Positions 1 to 8,296 of a stretch of DNA of 64,000 nucleotides are shown one piece after another. The position numbers were made by a program, and so were the translations under genes. The notes under the pieces were generated by a model that did no database searches, was not told where the DNA came from, and saw nothing but the letters and a program-made list of their open reading frames with translations. The DNA lies in assembly GCA_965140355.1 (NCBI GenBank), contig OZ223191.1, positions 368,654 to 432,653 on the forward strand. The letters run 5' to 3'. Origin of the DNA: Acetobacterium sp965140355 (GTDB taxonomy: Bacteria; Bacillota; Clostridia; Eubacteriales; Eubacteriaceae). The number at the start of each line of letters is the position of its first letter. The stretch's first letter is position 1.

Positions 1-1076
1 CGATGGTTGAGATTTTGGATAAGCTGAGACCCGGTTATCGCGAAGCATTAGAAAGAGCAAAAAAAGAATCCACTCCTGAACGAAAAAGAGGGGTGGGGAT
101 TGCCTGCGGAGAATACAATGTCACCAGCGGCCCGAATGATCATGCCGAGGTTGCGTTAGGACTCAATCCCGATGGAACCGTGACGCACTATAACACATGG
201 GAGGATCAGGGCCAGGGAGCAGATATTGGCACGCTTGTGCATACCCATGAAGCACTCAAACCGCTGGGATTACGACCGGATCAGATTCATTTGTGCATGA
301 ACGATACCGCACTGGCTCCGATTACCGGACCGGCAGCGGGGAGTCGTTCTCACTACATGGCCGGTAATGCAACAATTAATGCGGCTGAACAACTGATGAA
401 CGCCATGCGTAAAGAAGATGGCACTTACCGGACCTATGATGAAATGGTCAGTGCCGGGATTCCCACAAAATATTTAGGGATCTCGGATACGACCGGACAA
501 ACGACGGATCTTGACCCCAATACCGGTCAGGGAAATCCCACCGCCGAGTATACTTTTGGCGTATTTATGGCAGAGGTTGAGGTTGAAGTCGCTACTGGAA
601 AGACTACCGTGTTCAGCATAAAATGTATTGCTGACGTGGGTGTCGTTGGTAATTTTTTAGCAGTTGAAGGCCAGGCTTTTGGCGGAATGGAACACGGAAT
701 TGGGATGGCATTATCAGAGGATTATGAGGATATTCAAAAACATACCAGTCTTATTGGCAGCGGATTTCCATTTATTAATACGATTCCGGACAATATAAGT
801 ATTGAATTTATCGAAACGCCGAGACCGACAGGACCGCACGGTTCGTCGGGCTGTGCTGAAGCTTTCCAGAGTTCGCCGCATGTCGCTGTTATCAATGGCA
901 TTTATAATGCCTGCGGGGTGAGAATTAAAGAATTGCCGGCCCGACCGGAAAAGGTAAAGGCGTTGTTAGCAGCGAAAGCAGAAAGCCGAGAAATAGAAGA
1001 TAAGAAATATTTCCTTGGTTCTGATTTGCACGAGACAATTGATTACATTAAAGCAAACCCAGTGACGGTTGGGTAA
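1..1076 (+). CDS. molybdenum hydroxylase (aldehyde oxidoreductase type), molybdopterin subunit, 3' part
   Basis: This is the C-terminal 357 residues of a xanthine dehydrogenase/aldehyde oxidoreductase family protein; the gene enters from outside the window, so the first ATG at 3 is only an internal Met. The reading frame is open to the window edge. The late block GPHGSSGCAEAF followed by SPHVAVINGIYNACGVRI and LPARPEKV matches the end of the Mo-cofactor-binding domain of Desulfovibrio-type aldehyde oxidoreductases; the Glu in GCAE (about fragment residue 286) sits where the catalytic Glu of the family lies. The enzyme family hydroxylates aldehydes or N-heterocycles using a Mo-pterin. A hairpin terminator follows, and the next two genes encode its usual redox partners. 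The substrate cannot be told from the sequence. Confidence 0.9.
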   Translation, partial: MVEILDKLRPGYREALERAKKESTPERKRGVGIACGEYNVTSGPNDHAEVALGLNPDGTVTHYNTWEDQGQGADIGTLVHTHEALKPLGLRPDQIHLCMNDTALAPITGPAAGSRSHYMAGNATINAAEQLMNAMRKEDGTYRTYDEMVSAGIPTKYLGISDTTGQTTDLDPNTGQGNPTAEYTFGVFMAEVEVEVATGKTTVFSIKCIADVGVVGNFLAVEGQAFGGMEHGIGMALSEDYEDIQKHTSLIGSGFPFINTIPDNISIEFIETPRPTGPHGSSGCAEAFQSSPHVAVINGIYNACGVRIKELPARPEKVKALLAAKAESREIEDKKYFLGSDLHETIDYIKANPVTVG

Positions 1077-1107
1077 TTTGATAAAATTAATTTAATCGTT
1101 TAATGAC

Positions 1108-1152
1108 ATAACAGTGACAATATTTATTAATATTGTCACTGTTATAAATTTT
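1108..1152 (+). terminator. hairpin terminator after the Mo-hydroxylase gene
   Basis: A perfect 15-bp inverted repeat (ATAACAGTGACAATA, 1108-1122, against 1131-1145) has an 8-nt loop and is followed by AAATTTTTT. It separates the hydroxylase from the dicluster gene at 1181, so the latter may depend on read-through or its own promoter. Confidence 0.7.
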
Positions 1153-1180
1153 TTAAAATTAAACCAATGAGGACAATGTT

Positions 1181-3469
1181 ATGGATATGAAGACACTTGA
1201 AAATTTGAAAAAAAAATGCACCAGAGATGAACCGGTATTTTGTACAAACCAGTGCCCTCTTAGTGTTGACGTGAAAAAATTGGCGGCCAGGATTGCTTTA
1301 GGAGATTTTCAAGGGGCCTATAAATATTATAGCAGTCAGGTGATTTTTCCGGAGATTATCAGCAGACTTTGTGATAAACCCTGCCAAACAGTTTGTTTAA
1401 GATCAAAAATAGATGAAGTAGTAGCGGTGAAAAAATTAGAGCAGGCTTGTTGTGATTACGTTGATATAAAAGAAATGTCCAACTATTATATCTCCCGAAA
1501 AAATAAACATATCGCCATTATTGGGGGAGGACTTGGCGGATTGAGTTGTGCCGTTAAATTAGCTAGAAAAGGCTATGCGGTTGATCTATATGAAGAAAAA
1601 GATGGTTTGGGAGGATATTTAAGGGAATCAGAAAATTTGATTCCACTCCAGATTATCGAAAAAGAATTAGCCCGAATCATTCAGGAAGAAGAGATCAGTC
1701 TGCATTTAGGTGTCAAAATAAATACGCTTGATGAAATTGAATTTGACGCGCTTTACATTGCAACAGGATGGGGCGGTAATGGCTTTGGCCTAAAACCAGG
1801 ATTTGATCCAGTTTCTCTGGGCACACTGAGGAAGGGTGCGTTTATTAGCGGAAGCATAATGAAGCGAAGCGAAAGTTCAGTTTTAATTCCGGTGCGGGAA
1901 GGGATTCGGGTTGCGCAAGCGATTGAAAATTATTTAAAAATTGGAACAATGGGCGGGATGGCCGGCTGTCATGAGGTGGTTCCATCACGACTCAGCGTGG
2001 ATATCGATGGGGTGGTGTTTGAAAAGCAGATAGTCGCTGAAAATCAAGAATCATACACGGTACCGGAAGCGATAGCAGAGGCAAAAAGATGTCTTCAATG
2101 CGGGTGTGATATGTGCATGAATTCCTGTGAAATGTTGTCGTTTTTCGAAAAAAATCCTAAAAAAATCATCGATGATGTTGAGGCTTCGATGAATATCGTA
2201 AAAGCATTTACGACAAATATTGCTTCCCGGGAAATCAACTCTTGTAATACTTGTGGTTTATGTAAAGAGGTGTGTCCGGAAAATATTGATTTTGAAGAAT
2301 TGTTTATGTCCAGTCGAAGAGTTCTGCACAAAGGTGGCAAGCTACCACTGGCTTTTCATGATTTTTGGATGCGGGATATGGAATTTTCCAACTCGGAAGA
2401 AGCATTTATGATAATAAATGCTAATGGCGGTGATAAAAGCAGCTATCTTTTTTTCCCGGGGTGTCAGCTGGGAGGCTCTGATCCGGATTATGTCATCAAT
2501 GCCTATAACTATCTAAAAAAGCATCTTGAGGAAGAACCAGCGATGATGATTGGATGTTGTGGTGCCCCGGCGCAATGGGCCGGCAGAGAAGATGAACATC
2601 GGGCAGTAATTGATTGGATCAGAAATATTTGGGAAAATCAGGGAAGACCGGAAGTAATTTTGGCCTGTCCTTCCTGTCGGAAAATGTTTGAAAAATATCT
2701 GCCTGAAATACAAGTGCAATCGCTTTGGCAGGTAATGGCAGCGCAGGAAAATAGCGTAAATAAAAGCGTTGCAAGTAAAAAAATGACGATATTTGATCCT
2801 TGTGCCAGCCGTTATGATCCGGAAACTCAGAATAGTATAAGAATTATTCTAAAAAATTCAGGCTACGAACTGGAGGAATTGCCTTATTACCCCGGGAAGG
2901 TTCAGTGTTGTGGTTATGGGGGCCAGATTCAGGCAGTAAATAGGCCCCTTTTTGATAAAATTGTGAAGACTCGGGTCGAAGCGACAACGCATGATTATGT
3001 TACCTATTGTACCAATTGTCGAGACACTTTTGCAACCGCTGGCAAATCAGCGGTTCATATTCTTGATTTGCTCTTTAGTGACGATGTCGCGGCCAGTGCA
3101 GCCAGAAAACCACCGACATTGACTCAGCGTAGAGAAAACCGGATTAAACTAAAAAAGGTGCTTGAGATAGAAATAGAAGGAATAGAAATGGTGTCCGAAG
3201 ATAAGCCGATAAAGAAAATCAAGGTATTTATTGCCCCGGAAGTTTATAATAAAATGGACCGAAGTTTTATTTTAAAGGAAGATGTTCAGAGGACGATCGA
3301 GTATTGCGAATCAACCGGGAAAAAGATCATGGATATGTCAACGGGGAATTTTATCGGTCATCTCCAGGAAGGAAACATCACCTTTTGGGTTATATACAAA
3401 CCTGAAAAAGATGGATTCCGGTTGGAAACTGTTTATAGTCATCGGCTTGTAATAGAGGAGGGCTTGTGA
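1181..3469 (+). CDS. FAD/NAD(P)-binding Fe-S dicluster oxidoreductase with CCG domains
   Basis: This 762-residue multidomain redox protein contains, in order: a Cys-rich GltD/DPYD-like N-terminal domain (Cys 13, 21, 25 and a second triplet near 63-71); a Rossmann FAD domain with GGGLGG near residue 114; two 4Fe-4S motifs (CLQCGCDMCMNSC near 304, CNTCGLCKEVCP near 354); two heterodisulfide-reductase CCG modules (FFPGCQLGG/GCCGAP near 424-458 and DPCASRYD/QCCGYGG near 540-575); and a C-terminal domain of about 90 residues. The layout matches proteins annotated as pyridine nucleotide-disulfide oxidoreductase/dicluster-binding protein, found beside molybdenum hydroxylases related to Desulfovibrio DVU_1559. 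It probably passes electrons between the upstream hydroxylase and a soluble carrier (inference). The ATG at 1181 was taken; its stop overlaps the next start. Confidence 0.85.
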   Translation: MDMKTLENLKKKCTRDEPVFCTNQCPLSVDVKKLAARIALGDFQGAYKYYSSQVIFPEIISRLCDKPCQTVCLRSKIDEVVAVKKLEQACCDYVDIKEMSNYYISRKNKHIAIIGGGLGGLSCAVKLARKGYAVDLYEEKDGLGGYLRESENLIPLQIIEKELARIIQEEEISLHLGVKINTLDEIEFDALYIATGWGGNGFGLKPGFDPVSLGTLRKGAFISGSIMKRSESSVLIPVREGIRVAQAIENYLKIGTMGGMAGCHEVVPSRLSVDIDGVVFEKQIVAENQESYTVPEAIAEAKRCLQCGCDMCMNSCEMLSFFEKNPKKIIDDVEASMNIVKAFTTNIASREINSCNTCGLCKEVCPENIDFEELFMSSRRVLHKGGKLPLAFHDFWMRDMEFSNSEEAFMIINANGGDKSSYLFFPGCQLGGSDPDYVINAYNYLKKHLEEEPAMMIGCCGAPAQWAGREDEHRAVIDWIRNIWENQGRPEVILACPSCRKMFEKYLPEIQVQSLWQVMAAQENSVNKSVASKKMTIFDPCASRYDPETQNSIRIILKNSGYELEELPYYPGKVQCCGYGGQIQAVNRPLFDKIVKTRVEATTHDYVTYCTNCRDTFATAGKSAVHILDLLFSDDVAASAARKPPTLTQRRENRIKLKKVLEIEIEGIEMVSEDKPIKKIKVFIAPEVYNKMDRSFILKEDVQRTIEYCESTGKKIMDMSTGNFIGHLQEGNITFWVIYKPEKDGFRLETVYSHRLVIEEGL

Positions 3470-3672
3470 TGAGCGAAGATGAAAAAAGTTCGACATTAAT
3501 TTGTCTGAAATGCAATGTTCCGCTAAAAATGCAGACAAATAAATTTTCATATCTCGGTTTTAATTTCAACACCGAAATCCCAACATGTCCTCGTTGTGGA
3601 TTGATGTTTTTATCTGAGGAACTGGTTAAGGGAAAGGTGACAGAAGTGGAAAAGGGGCTTGAAGATAAATAA
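3469..3672 (+). CDS. small zinc-ribbon protein of the DVU_1557 redox type
   Basis: A 67-residue protein with two CxxC pairs (CLKC near residue 11 and CPRC near 43), as in a zinc ribbon or rubredoxin-like fold. The ATG at 3469 overlaps the previous stop by one base (TGATG) and has GAGGAGG seven bases upstream, so the two genes are translationally coupled; the GTG at 3466 lies too close to the ribosome site. Proteins of this size and Cys pattern accompany the dicluster oxidoreductase and Mo-hydroxylase in DVU_1551-1559-like clusters, which supports a redox or maturation role. The other members of that cluster (methyltransferase, C-GCAxxG protein, CoA ligase, NTP transferase) are not downstream here. 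Confidence 0.75.
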   Translation: MSEDEKSSTLICLKCNVPLKMQTNKFSYLGFNFNTEIPTCPRCGLMFLSEELVKGKVTEVEKGLEDK

Positions 3673-3788
3673 ATAATTGGGATAGAAAAATATAATGATC
3701 TCAATAAAACTGAAATTACTGGCTAAAAAGCAATGATTACAGAATCGTTAGGATTGTCAAAAAGAAAAATTTATGTACACCTTCAGGT

Positions 3789-3814
3789 CGCAGCATTTTA
3801 TATAAAATGCTGCG
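3789..3814. repeat. perfect 26-bp palindrome
   Basis: CGCAGCATTTTA, a TA centre, then its exact reverse complement. No U tract follows on either strand, so it is not an obvious intrinsic terminator; it could be a processing hairpin or a binding site. It lies about 50 bp before the real terminator-like hairpin. Confidence 0.5.
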
Positions 3815-3862
3815 GTGAATTGGTAATACTTCTTATCTACCTGCAATTTTATTATCCAATAA

Positions 3863-3888
3863 CCGTCAGCTTTCGCTGACGGCTTTTT
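3863..3888 (+). terminator. intrinsic terminator of the dicluster operon
   Basis: CCGTCAGC, loop TTTC, GCTGACGG, then CTTTTT. It is a compact GC-rich hairpin with a U tract on the plus strand, between the plus-strand redox genes and the converging DUF2284 gene. Confidence 0.8.
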
Positions 3889-3942
3889 CGTTTACGAGGG
3901 ATAGGATCGTGCAAACGATCGGAAAGAAAAATGATGGCCTGA

Positions 3943-4467
3943 TTAATACATCACCACCATAAAAAAGCCGACTTTTTTATCACCGCCGTTATAGGTCATG
4001 TTGAGGCGGCGTGAAAGGGTGACAATGTCCATGCCACTCCCTTCCATGGAGTAACGTTTTTGGTCGGGAAAATGGCAGGGTTCATCCGTTTTAGCGGCAC
4101 AGGGATCGCAGTGGTCGCAGCCACCGGGACCGGCAATCAGCACGGGTTCGTCAGATAAGCTCTCGCGCAGGCAGTTAAGCAAGTGGGCAACGGTATGACC
4201 ACACGCTTCCATCTTTTCGTAGTAATTACCGAGGAACATGATTTTATTTAGAATAATTGCTTGTTTATAGGCGGTAAAACGGTTGCGGTTTTTTTGCATA
4301 TCGCCGGACAGCGGCGGGCATGAATGGTTTTTTCCGTAATTGCCACAAGTATTGGCTTTGCAACTGGCAAATACATCCTCACTAAAGATCAGCTCTGTGG
4401 CTTCGATCTCCCGGTATTCATCAAATCCGACGGTCTCAATGGCCGCGATAATTTTTTCTCGTAACAT
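3943..4467 (-). CDS. DUF2284 domain protein (predicted metal-binding)
   Basis: A 174-residue protein with the family Cys pattern: CKANTCGNYGKNHSCPP near residues 35-51 and a second cluster GGCDHCDPC...CHFP near 115-133. Family members are described only as predicted metal-binding proteins; the spacing of the Cys residues suggests Fe-S or zinc binding. It ends with a conserved glycine-rich stretch and a hydrophobic C-terminus. It is transcribed away from the TetR gene at 4714, with a 246-bp shared upstream region. The ATG at 4467 has AAAGGAAAA upstream. Function in the cell is unknown. Confidence 0.8.
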   Translation of the reverse strand: MLREKIIAAIETVGFDEYREIEATELIFSEDVFASCKANTCGNYGKNHSCPPLSGDMQKNRNRFTAYKQAIILNKIMFLGNYYEKMEACGHTVAHLLNCLRESLSDEPVLIAGPGGCDHCDPCAAKTDEPCHFPDQKRYSMEGSGMDIVTLSRRLNMTYNGGDKKVGFFMVVMY

Positions 4468-4713
4468 CTTTTTTTCCTTTCGTCTGGCAGCTTTGTTTTT
4501 ATTTTATCCGATTGTCTTCGTTTTCACCAGTAGAAAAATTTGTATTGAGTAAGTATTTTTCGGTGTTAATAGTAAAAGCCGGTTCAAATACTTTAAGATA
4601 TTTTTATTTGTTAATCTGGTAGGATATTAAAATATCGTATCGCTAATTGCGAAATTAAAAAATATCGGACCAAGCCCAGGACACAAATATTATATTCAAA
4701 GGAGATTATCTAA

Positions 4714-5298
4714 ATGTCACAGACAACTAAGCGCGCGTTAGAAGCATCACTTAAAAATCTTTTACGGAAAAAACCACTTAATAAAATTACAATCGGAGAC
4801 ATTGCTAATGATTGCGGAATTAACCGAATGACTTTTTATTACCACTTCAAAGATATTTATGACTTAGTAGAATGGTCATGCATGGAGGAAGCTGCGCGAG
4901 CTATTGATGGGAAAAAAACTTATCAGACCTGGCAACAGGGATTTTTGCAAACATTTCAAATGGTGCTTGAAAACAAATCGTTTATTACCAATGTTTACCA
5001 TTCAATCAGCCGCGAACAAATCGAAGTTTATTTGTACACCATTACTTATGATTTGTTAATCGGCGTGGTGGAAGAAGAAGCGGTCGGTCTGAATGTTTCC
5101 GAGTCGGATAAAAGTTTTATCGCTAATTTTTATAAATTTGCTTTTGTTGGCTTATTATTGGATTGGATCAAAAAGGATATGCAGGAAGATCCGCAAGAAA
5201 TTATTGAGCGGCTCAGCACCTTGGTTTATGGCGATGTTTCAAGAGCTTTAAAAAGATATCAAAAAGACAAATCTTATCAAATTCCTCATAATGATTAA
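4714..5298 (+). CDS. TetR/AcrR family regulator, probable regulator of oleate hydratase
   Basis: A 194-residue protein. Residues 1-55 form a TetR helix-turn-helix (ITIGDIANDCGINRMTFYYH then FKDIYDL), and the C-terminal half resembles the TetR_C_8 / DhaS-like ligand domain. It has a good ribosome site (AAAGGAG) before ATG 4714. It lies 126 bp upstream of oleate hydratase on the same strand, so the simplest reading is a fatty-acid- or stress-responsive local repressor; the ligand is not shown by the sequence. The region before it holds a short palindrome (GATATTAAAATATC, about 4622-4635) that could be an operator. Confidence 0.85.
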   Translation: MSQTTKRALEASLKNLLRKKPLNKITIGDIANDCGINRMTFYYHFKDIYDLVEWSCMEEAARAIDGKKTYQTWQQGFLQTFQMVLENKSFITNVYHSISREQIEVYLYTITYDLLIGVVEEEAVGLNVSESDKSFIANFYKFAFVGLLLDWIKKDMQEDPQEIIERLSTLVYGDVSRALKRYQKDKSYQIPHND

Positions 5299-5355
5299 AA
5301 ATCAGACAATATTACCAATTTGATGTAACTTTTATCATATCCATTGTTTTGTTTA

Positions 5356-5383
5356 TTGTAACAAAAACAGAAAAATCTATAAT
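5356..5383 (+). promoter_or_regulatory. probable sigma-A promoter of oleate hydratase
   Basis: TTGTAA, 16-bp spacer, TATAAT, about 40 bp before the start codon and its GGAGG ribosome site. The -35 lies between TTGTT and AACAA half-sites that could bind the upstream TetR protein. Confidence 0.5.
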
Positions 5384-5424
5384 GTTAAGTATAAAAGAAA
5401 TCAAACACAAATGGAGGTAATATT

Positions 5425-7200
5425 ATGTATTATTCAAAAGGAAATTATGAATCGCTGTCACGACCTGAAAAACCACAAGGCGTTGAACGTAAATCAGCTT
5501 ATTTAATTGGTTCCGGACTGGCTTCATTGGCCGCCGCCGCTTTTCTTGTTCGCGATGGCCAAATGGATGGCAAAAGAATTCATATTCTTGAAAAGGATGT
5601 CCTGCCAGGGGGTGCTTGTGATGGTTATAAATATAACGATCTTGGTTATGTCATTCGTGGAGGGCGTGAAGTTGATAATCGGTACGAATGTTTGTGGGAC
5701 TTATTTCATTCCATTCCATCATTAGAAAAAGCTGATGCCAGTGTCTTAGATGAATTTTATTGGCTTGACAAACATGATCCAAACTCTTCATTGATGCGAG
5801 CAACCGTCAATCAAGGCGAAGATGCTCATACCGACGGAAAGTTTGCCTTATCCGATAAAGCGATGTTAGAAATTGTGAATTTGTTTTTTACCCCGGATGA
5901 AGCGCTATATAACAAACGCATTTCCGAATTATTTAGTGATGAAGTTTTAAATTCAAATTTCTGGCTGTATTGGCGAACGATGTTTGCTTTTGAAAACTGG
6001 CACAGTGCGCTGGAAATGAAGCTGTATATCAAACGTTTTATTCATCATATTGGCGGGATGCCTGATTTTACCGCGGTGCGTTTTACAAAATTCAATCAAT
6101 ATGAATCATTGATTCAGCCCTTAGTTAAGTATTTAGAAGACCATAATGTGCAGTTTCATTATGGTACTAATGTGAAAAATATAATTTTTGATACTAAAAC
6201 AGATAAAAAAATCGCGAAGCGAATCGAGATCACTCGCGATAATAATGAAGAACACATTGATTTAACCGAAAATGATTTGGTATTTATAACCAATGGTGGT
6301 TGTGTCGAAAATTCATCACTGGGGGATCAAAACACGCCGGCAACCTTCAACAAAGAAATAAAACAAGGTGGCGGCTGGGATATGTGGCGTAAGATTGCAG
6401 CTCAAGACCCTTCTTTTGGGCATCCCGATAAATTCTGTTATGATGCCGAACAAAGCAATTGGATGTCAGCGACGGTAACGACGTTGGATGATCGGATTCC
6501 GCCTTATATCCAGAATATTTGCAAGCGCGATCCTTTTAGTGGCAAGGTAGTTACGGGTGGGATTGTTACAGCTAAGGATTCAAACTGGATGCTTAGTTGG
6601 ACATTCAATCGTCAGCCACATTTTAAAACTCAACCAAAAGATCAGTTAGTCGGCTGGGTCTATGGTTTATTTACCGACAAACCCGGTAATTTCGTCAAAA
6701 AATCCATGCGTGAATGTACCGGTAAAGAAATCTGTATGGAATGGCTGTATCATATCGGTGTTCCTGTTAATGAAATTGAAGAAATGGCAGAACGCAGTGC
6801 CAACACGATCCCTTGCATGATGCCTTACATTACGGCTTTCTTTATGCCGCGTGAAGCGGGAGACCGACCTAATGTTATTCCTGAAGGGAGTGTAAATTTC
6901 GCTTTCTTAGGTCAATTTGCAGAAACCGTTCGTGATACTATCTTTACTATTGAATACTCTGTTCGTACGGCAATGGAAAGTGTTTATACGCTCTTAGATA
7001 TTGATCGTGGGGTACCGGAAGTTTGGGGCAGTACTTATGATGTTCGTGATTTACTTAATGCTACGGCATGCTTGAGCGATGGTAAAAAGCTAACCGATTT
7101 GGACTTAGATCCAAATAAAAAAGCGATGGTCATGGCGGTACTCAGTAAGATTAAGGGAACAGATATTGAAAAGCTACTCGTAGCGTACAAGTTAATTTAA
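5425..7200 (+). CDS. ohyA: oleate hydratase
   Basis: A 591-residue flavoprotein of the oleate hydratase (myosin-cross-reactive antigen) family, which adds water across the cis-9 double bond of free unsaturated fatty acids to give 10-hydroxy acids, using FAD as a structural cofactor. The N-terminal nucleotide-binding motif is GSGLASLAAAAFLVRDG (about residues 28-45), followed by GGACDG and the family block RGGREVDNRYECLWDLF; conserved stretches GGWDMWRKIA and GQFAETVRDTIFTIEYSVRT are also present. The length matches the family. In anaerobes this is thought to detoxify unsaturated fatty acids. The ATG at 5425 is preceded by GGAGG, and a bidirectional hairpin follows the stop. Confidence 0.97.
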   Translation: MYYSKGNYESLSRPEKPQGVERKSAYLIGSGLASLAAAAFLVRDGQMDGKRIHILEKDVLPGGACDGYKYNDLGYVIRGGREVDNRYECLWDLFHSIPSLEKADASVLDEFYWLDKHDPNSSLMRATVNQGEDAHTDGKFALSDKAMLEIVNLFFTPDEALYNKRISELFSDEVLNSNFWLYWRTMFAFENWHSALEMKLYIKRFIHHIGGMPDFTAVRFTKFNQYESLIQPLVKYLEDHNVQFHYGTNVKNIIFDTKTDKKIAKRIEITRDNNEEHIDLTENDLVFITNGGCVENSSLGDQNTPATFNKEIKQGGGWDMWRKIAAQDPSFGHPDKFCYDAEQSNWMSATVTTLDDRIPPYIQNICKRDPFSGKVVTGGIVTAKDSNWMLSWTFNRQPHFKTQPKDQLVGWVYGLFTDKPGNFVKKSMRECTGKEICMEWLYHIGVPVNEIEEMAERSANTIPCMMPYITAFFMPREAGDRPNVIPEGSVNFAFLGQFAETVRDTIFTIEYSVRTAMESVYTLLDIDRGVPEVWGSTYDVRDLLNATACLSDGKKLTDLDLDPNKKAMVMAVLSKIKGTDIEKLLVAYKLI

Positions 7201-7262
7201 TTAAAACATCGACAATAGCGATTAGCAAAATAAGATCTAAAAATTGATATAAACTAAATAAT

Positions 7263-7302
7263 CCTAAAACAGGCAAGAGCATTGGTTCTTGTCTGTTTTA
7301 GG
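7263..7302. terminator. bidirectional terminator between ohyA and the Cys-rich gene
   Basis: An 18-bp stem (CCTAAAACAGGCAAGAGC against GTTCTTGTCTGTTTTAGG) with a 4-nt loop; T-rich or A-rich flanks let it act on both converging genes. Confidence 0.7.
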
Positions 7303-7327
7303 TTAAAAGTTGTCGAGCATTGAGACA

Positions 7328-7528
7328 TTATTCCTTAATAAATGCACCGTTGGGCATCATATTGTCCGCAGGGAGAGTTCCGTTTTTTTCTTTGAAGGCT
7401 TTTCGTTTGCATTCGTTTTGTTTTTCTGTTTTGCAGTACAAATTAATAAATCCTTGGACAGCAAGACTTTTTGAATGATTGTATTTTTTACAGAAACCAC
7501 ATTTTTGAAGATTAGGGCACTCAGCCAT
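7328..7528 (-). CDS. small Cys-rich protein
   Basis: A 66-residue protein with CPNLQKCGFCKKY at the N-terminus and LYC...NECKR in the middle, giving five or more Cys in a pattern like small proteins described as CP...YC...CxR. Those often bind an Fe-S cluster or zinc, but the family role is unknown. The ATG at 7528 has AAGGAGG upstream. Its promoter must lie in the long stretch beyond 7529. No partner gene is obvious. Confidence 0.6.
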   Translation of the reverse strand: MAECPNLQKCGFCKKYNHSKSLAVQGFINLYCKTEKQNECKRKAFKEKNGTLPADNMMPNGAFIKE

Positions 7529-8002
7529 AATGATCCTCCTTATCGTTATTAACGCAGCTTGACATAGTACATAGCTATGCTTTTATAAATTCTACCGGAA
7601 TAGATCTGAACAACCTGCAGTCAAGATTTTTAATAAATTTTTAAATTAGATTAAAAATACTTTGGAATTAAGTGATTATTTTATGTTTAGTTTTTTTTAT
7701 TATTCCCATTGTGCGGGTAAAAAAACAAAAAAACATGAAAATTCATAAAAAACATGAATCAAATAAAAAATTGTGGTTATGAACAGTTAAGGAAAACCAA
7801 AGGAGAAGTTGACAAAGTAATTTAAAGTAAGATAATAGTTTTAAACAAATGATTTTTCGAAATGACAAATGAGACTCAGATGATGAAAAATAAAAAAATT
7901 AATCAATCAAAAAATGCTTTAAATGGTTTTTGAATCTTTTTTACATATTTTCTGCCATTTAACCAGGTGTGGACGTATAAAAACAAGCTATTTGGATTGC
8001 AA

Positions 8003-8030
8003 TTGACTTAATGCAGTTATTTAATACAAT
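8003..8030 (+). promoter_or_regulatory. sigma-A promoter of the 21-codon ORF
   Basis: TTGACT, 16-bp spacer, TACAAT. The predicted transcript starts near 8037 and would reach the hairpin at 8217, giving an RNA of roughly 180-190 nt. Confidence 0.6.
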
Positions 8031-8083
8031 TGTTTTAATAAAACGGTACACAGTGCTGAGGTTGAATATTTGGAGTAATTAAA

Positions 8084-8149
8084 ATGAATTCGATCGTTAT
8101 TTGCTTAATGATATTAATAATTTGGTTAATTCAATTCGATTCAAAATAG
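8084..8149 (+). CDS. 21-residue hydrophobic peptide (possible toxin-like or membrane microprotein)
   Basis: The ORF starts ATG AAT TCG and encodes a short N-terminus, about 14 hydrophobic residues (IVICLMILIIWLI) and a polar tail QFDSK. TTGGAG lies about nine bases upstream of the ATG. A strong promoter (8003-8030) and a hairpin (8172-8217) bracket it, which supports a real gene. Single-helix peptides of this size include type I toxins of the Ibs kind and small regulators of membrane complexes; no homology to a named family can be claimed. No antisense antitoxin promoter was identified. Confidence 0.4.
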   Translation: MNSIVICLMILIIWLIQFDSK

Positions 8150-8171
8150 GAAGAGTGGCAGCTAATCAAGA

Positions 8172-8217
8172 AAGGCAATCGCTAGGGATAAATTTATTTA
8201 AAGTTGCGGATTGCCTT
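8172..8217 (+). terminator. hairpin ending the small transcription unit
   Basis: AAGGCAATCGC pairs with GCGGATTGCCTT (one bulge), followed by GGGTGATTTTTT. The stem could also serve the converging EAL gene on the minus strand. Confidence 0.5.
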
Positions 8218-8296
8218 GGGTGATTTTTTGATTATGGGTTATGAAATAGGTTAAAAAGTTTACGAAAGTATCGTGATCTTTGTTGCTGGTTTCCTC

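Larger units (their letters stand above)
7529..8296. other. 768-bp gene-poor stretch with one small transcription unit
   Basis: It is very AT-rich. From about 7529 to 8000 nothing is recognised beyond the upstream region of the minus-strand Cys-rich gene. From 8003 to 8217 there is a complete plus-strand unit: sigma-A promoter, ribosome site, a 21-codon ORF and a hairpin. Confidence 0.6.

Noticed and set aside
3789..3814. Intrinsic terminator at the 26-bp palindrome
   Set aside because: No U tract on either side; the proper terminator is at 3863-3888.
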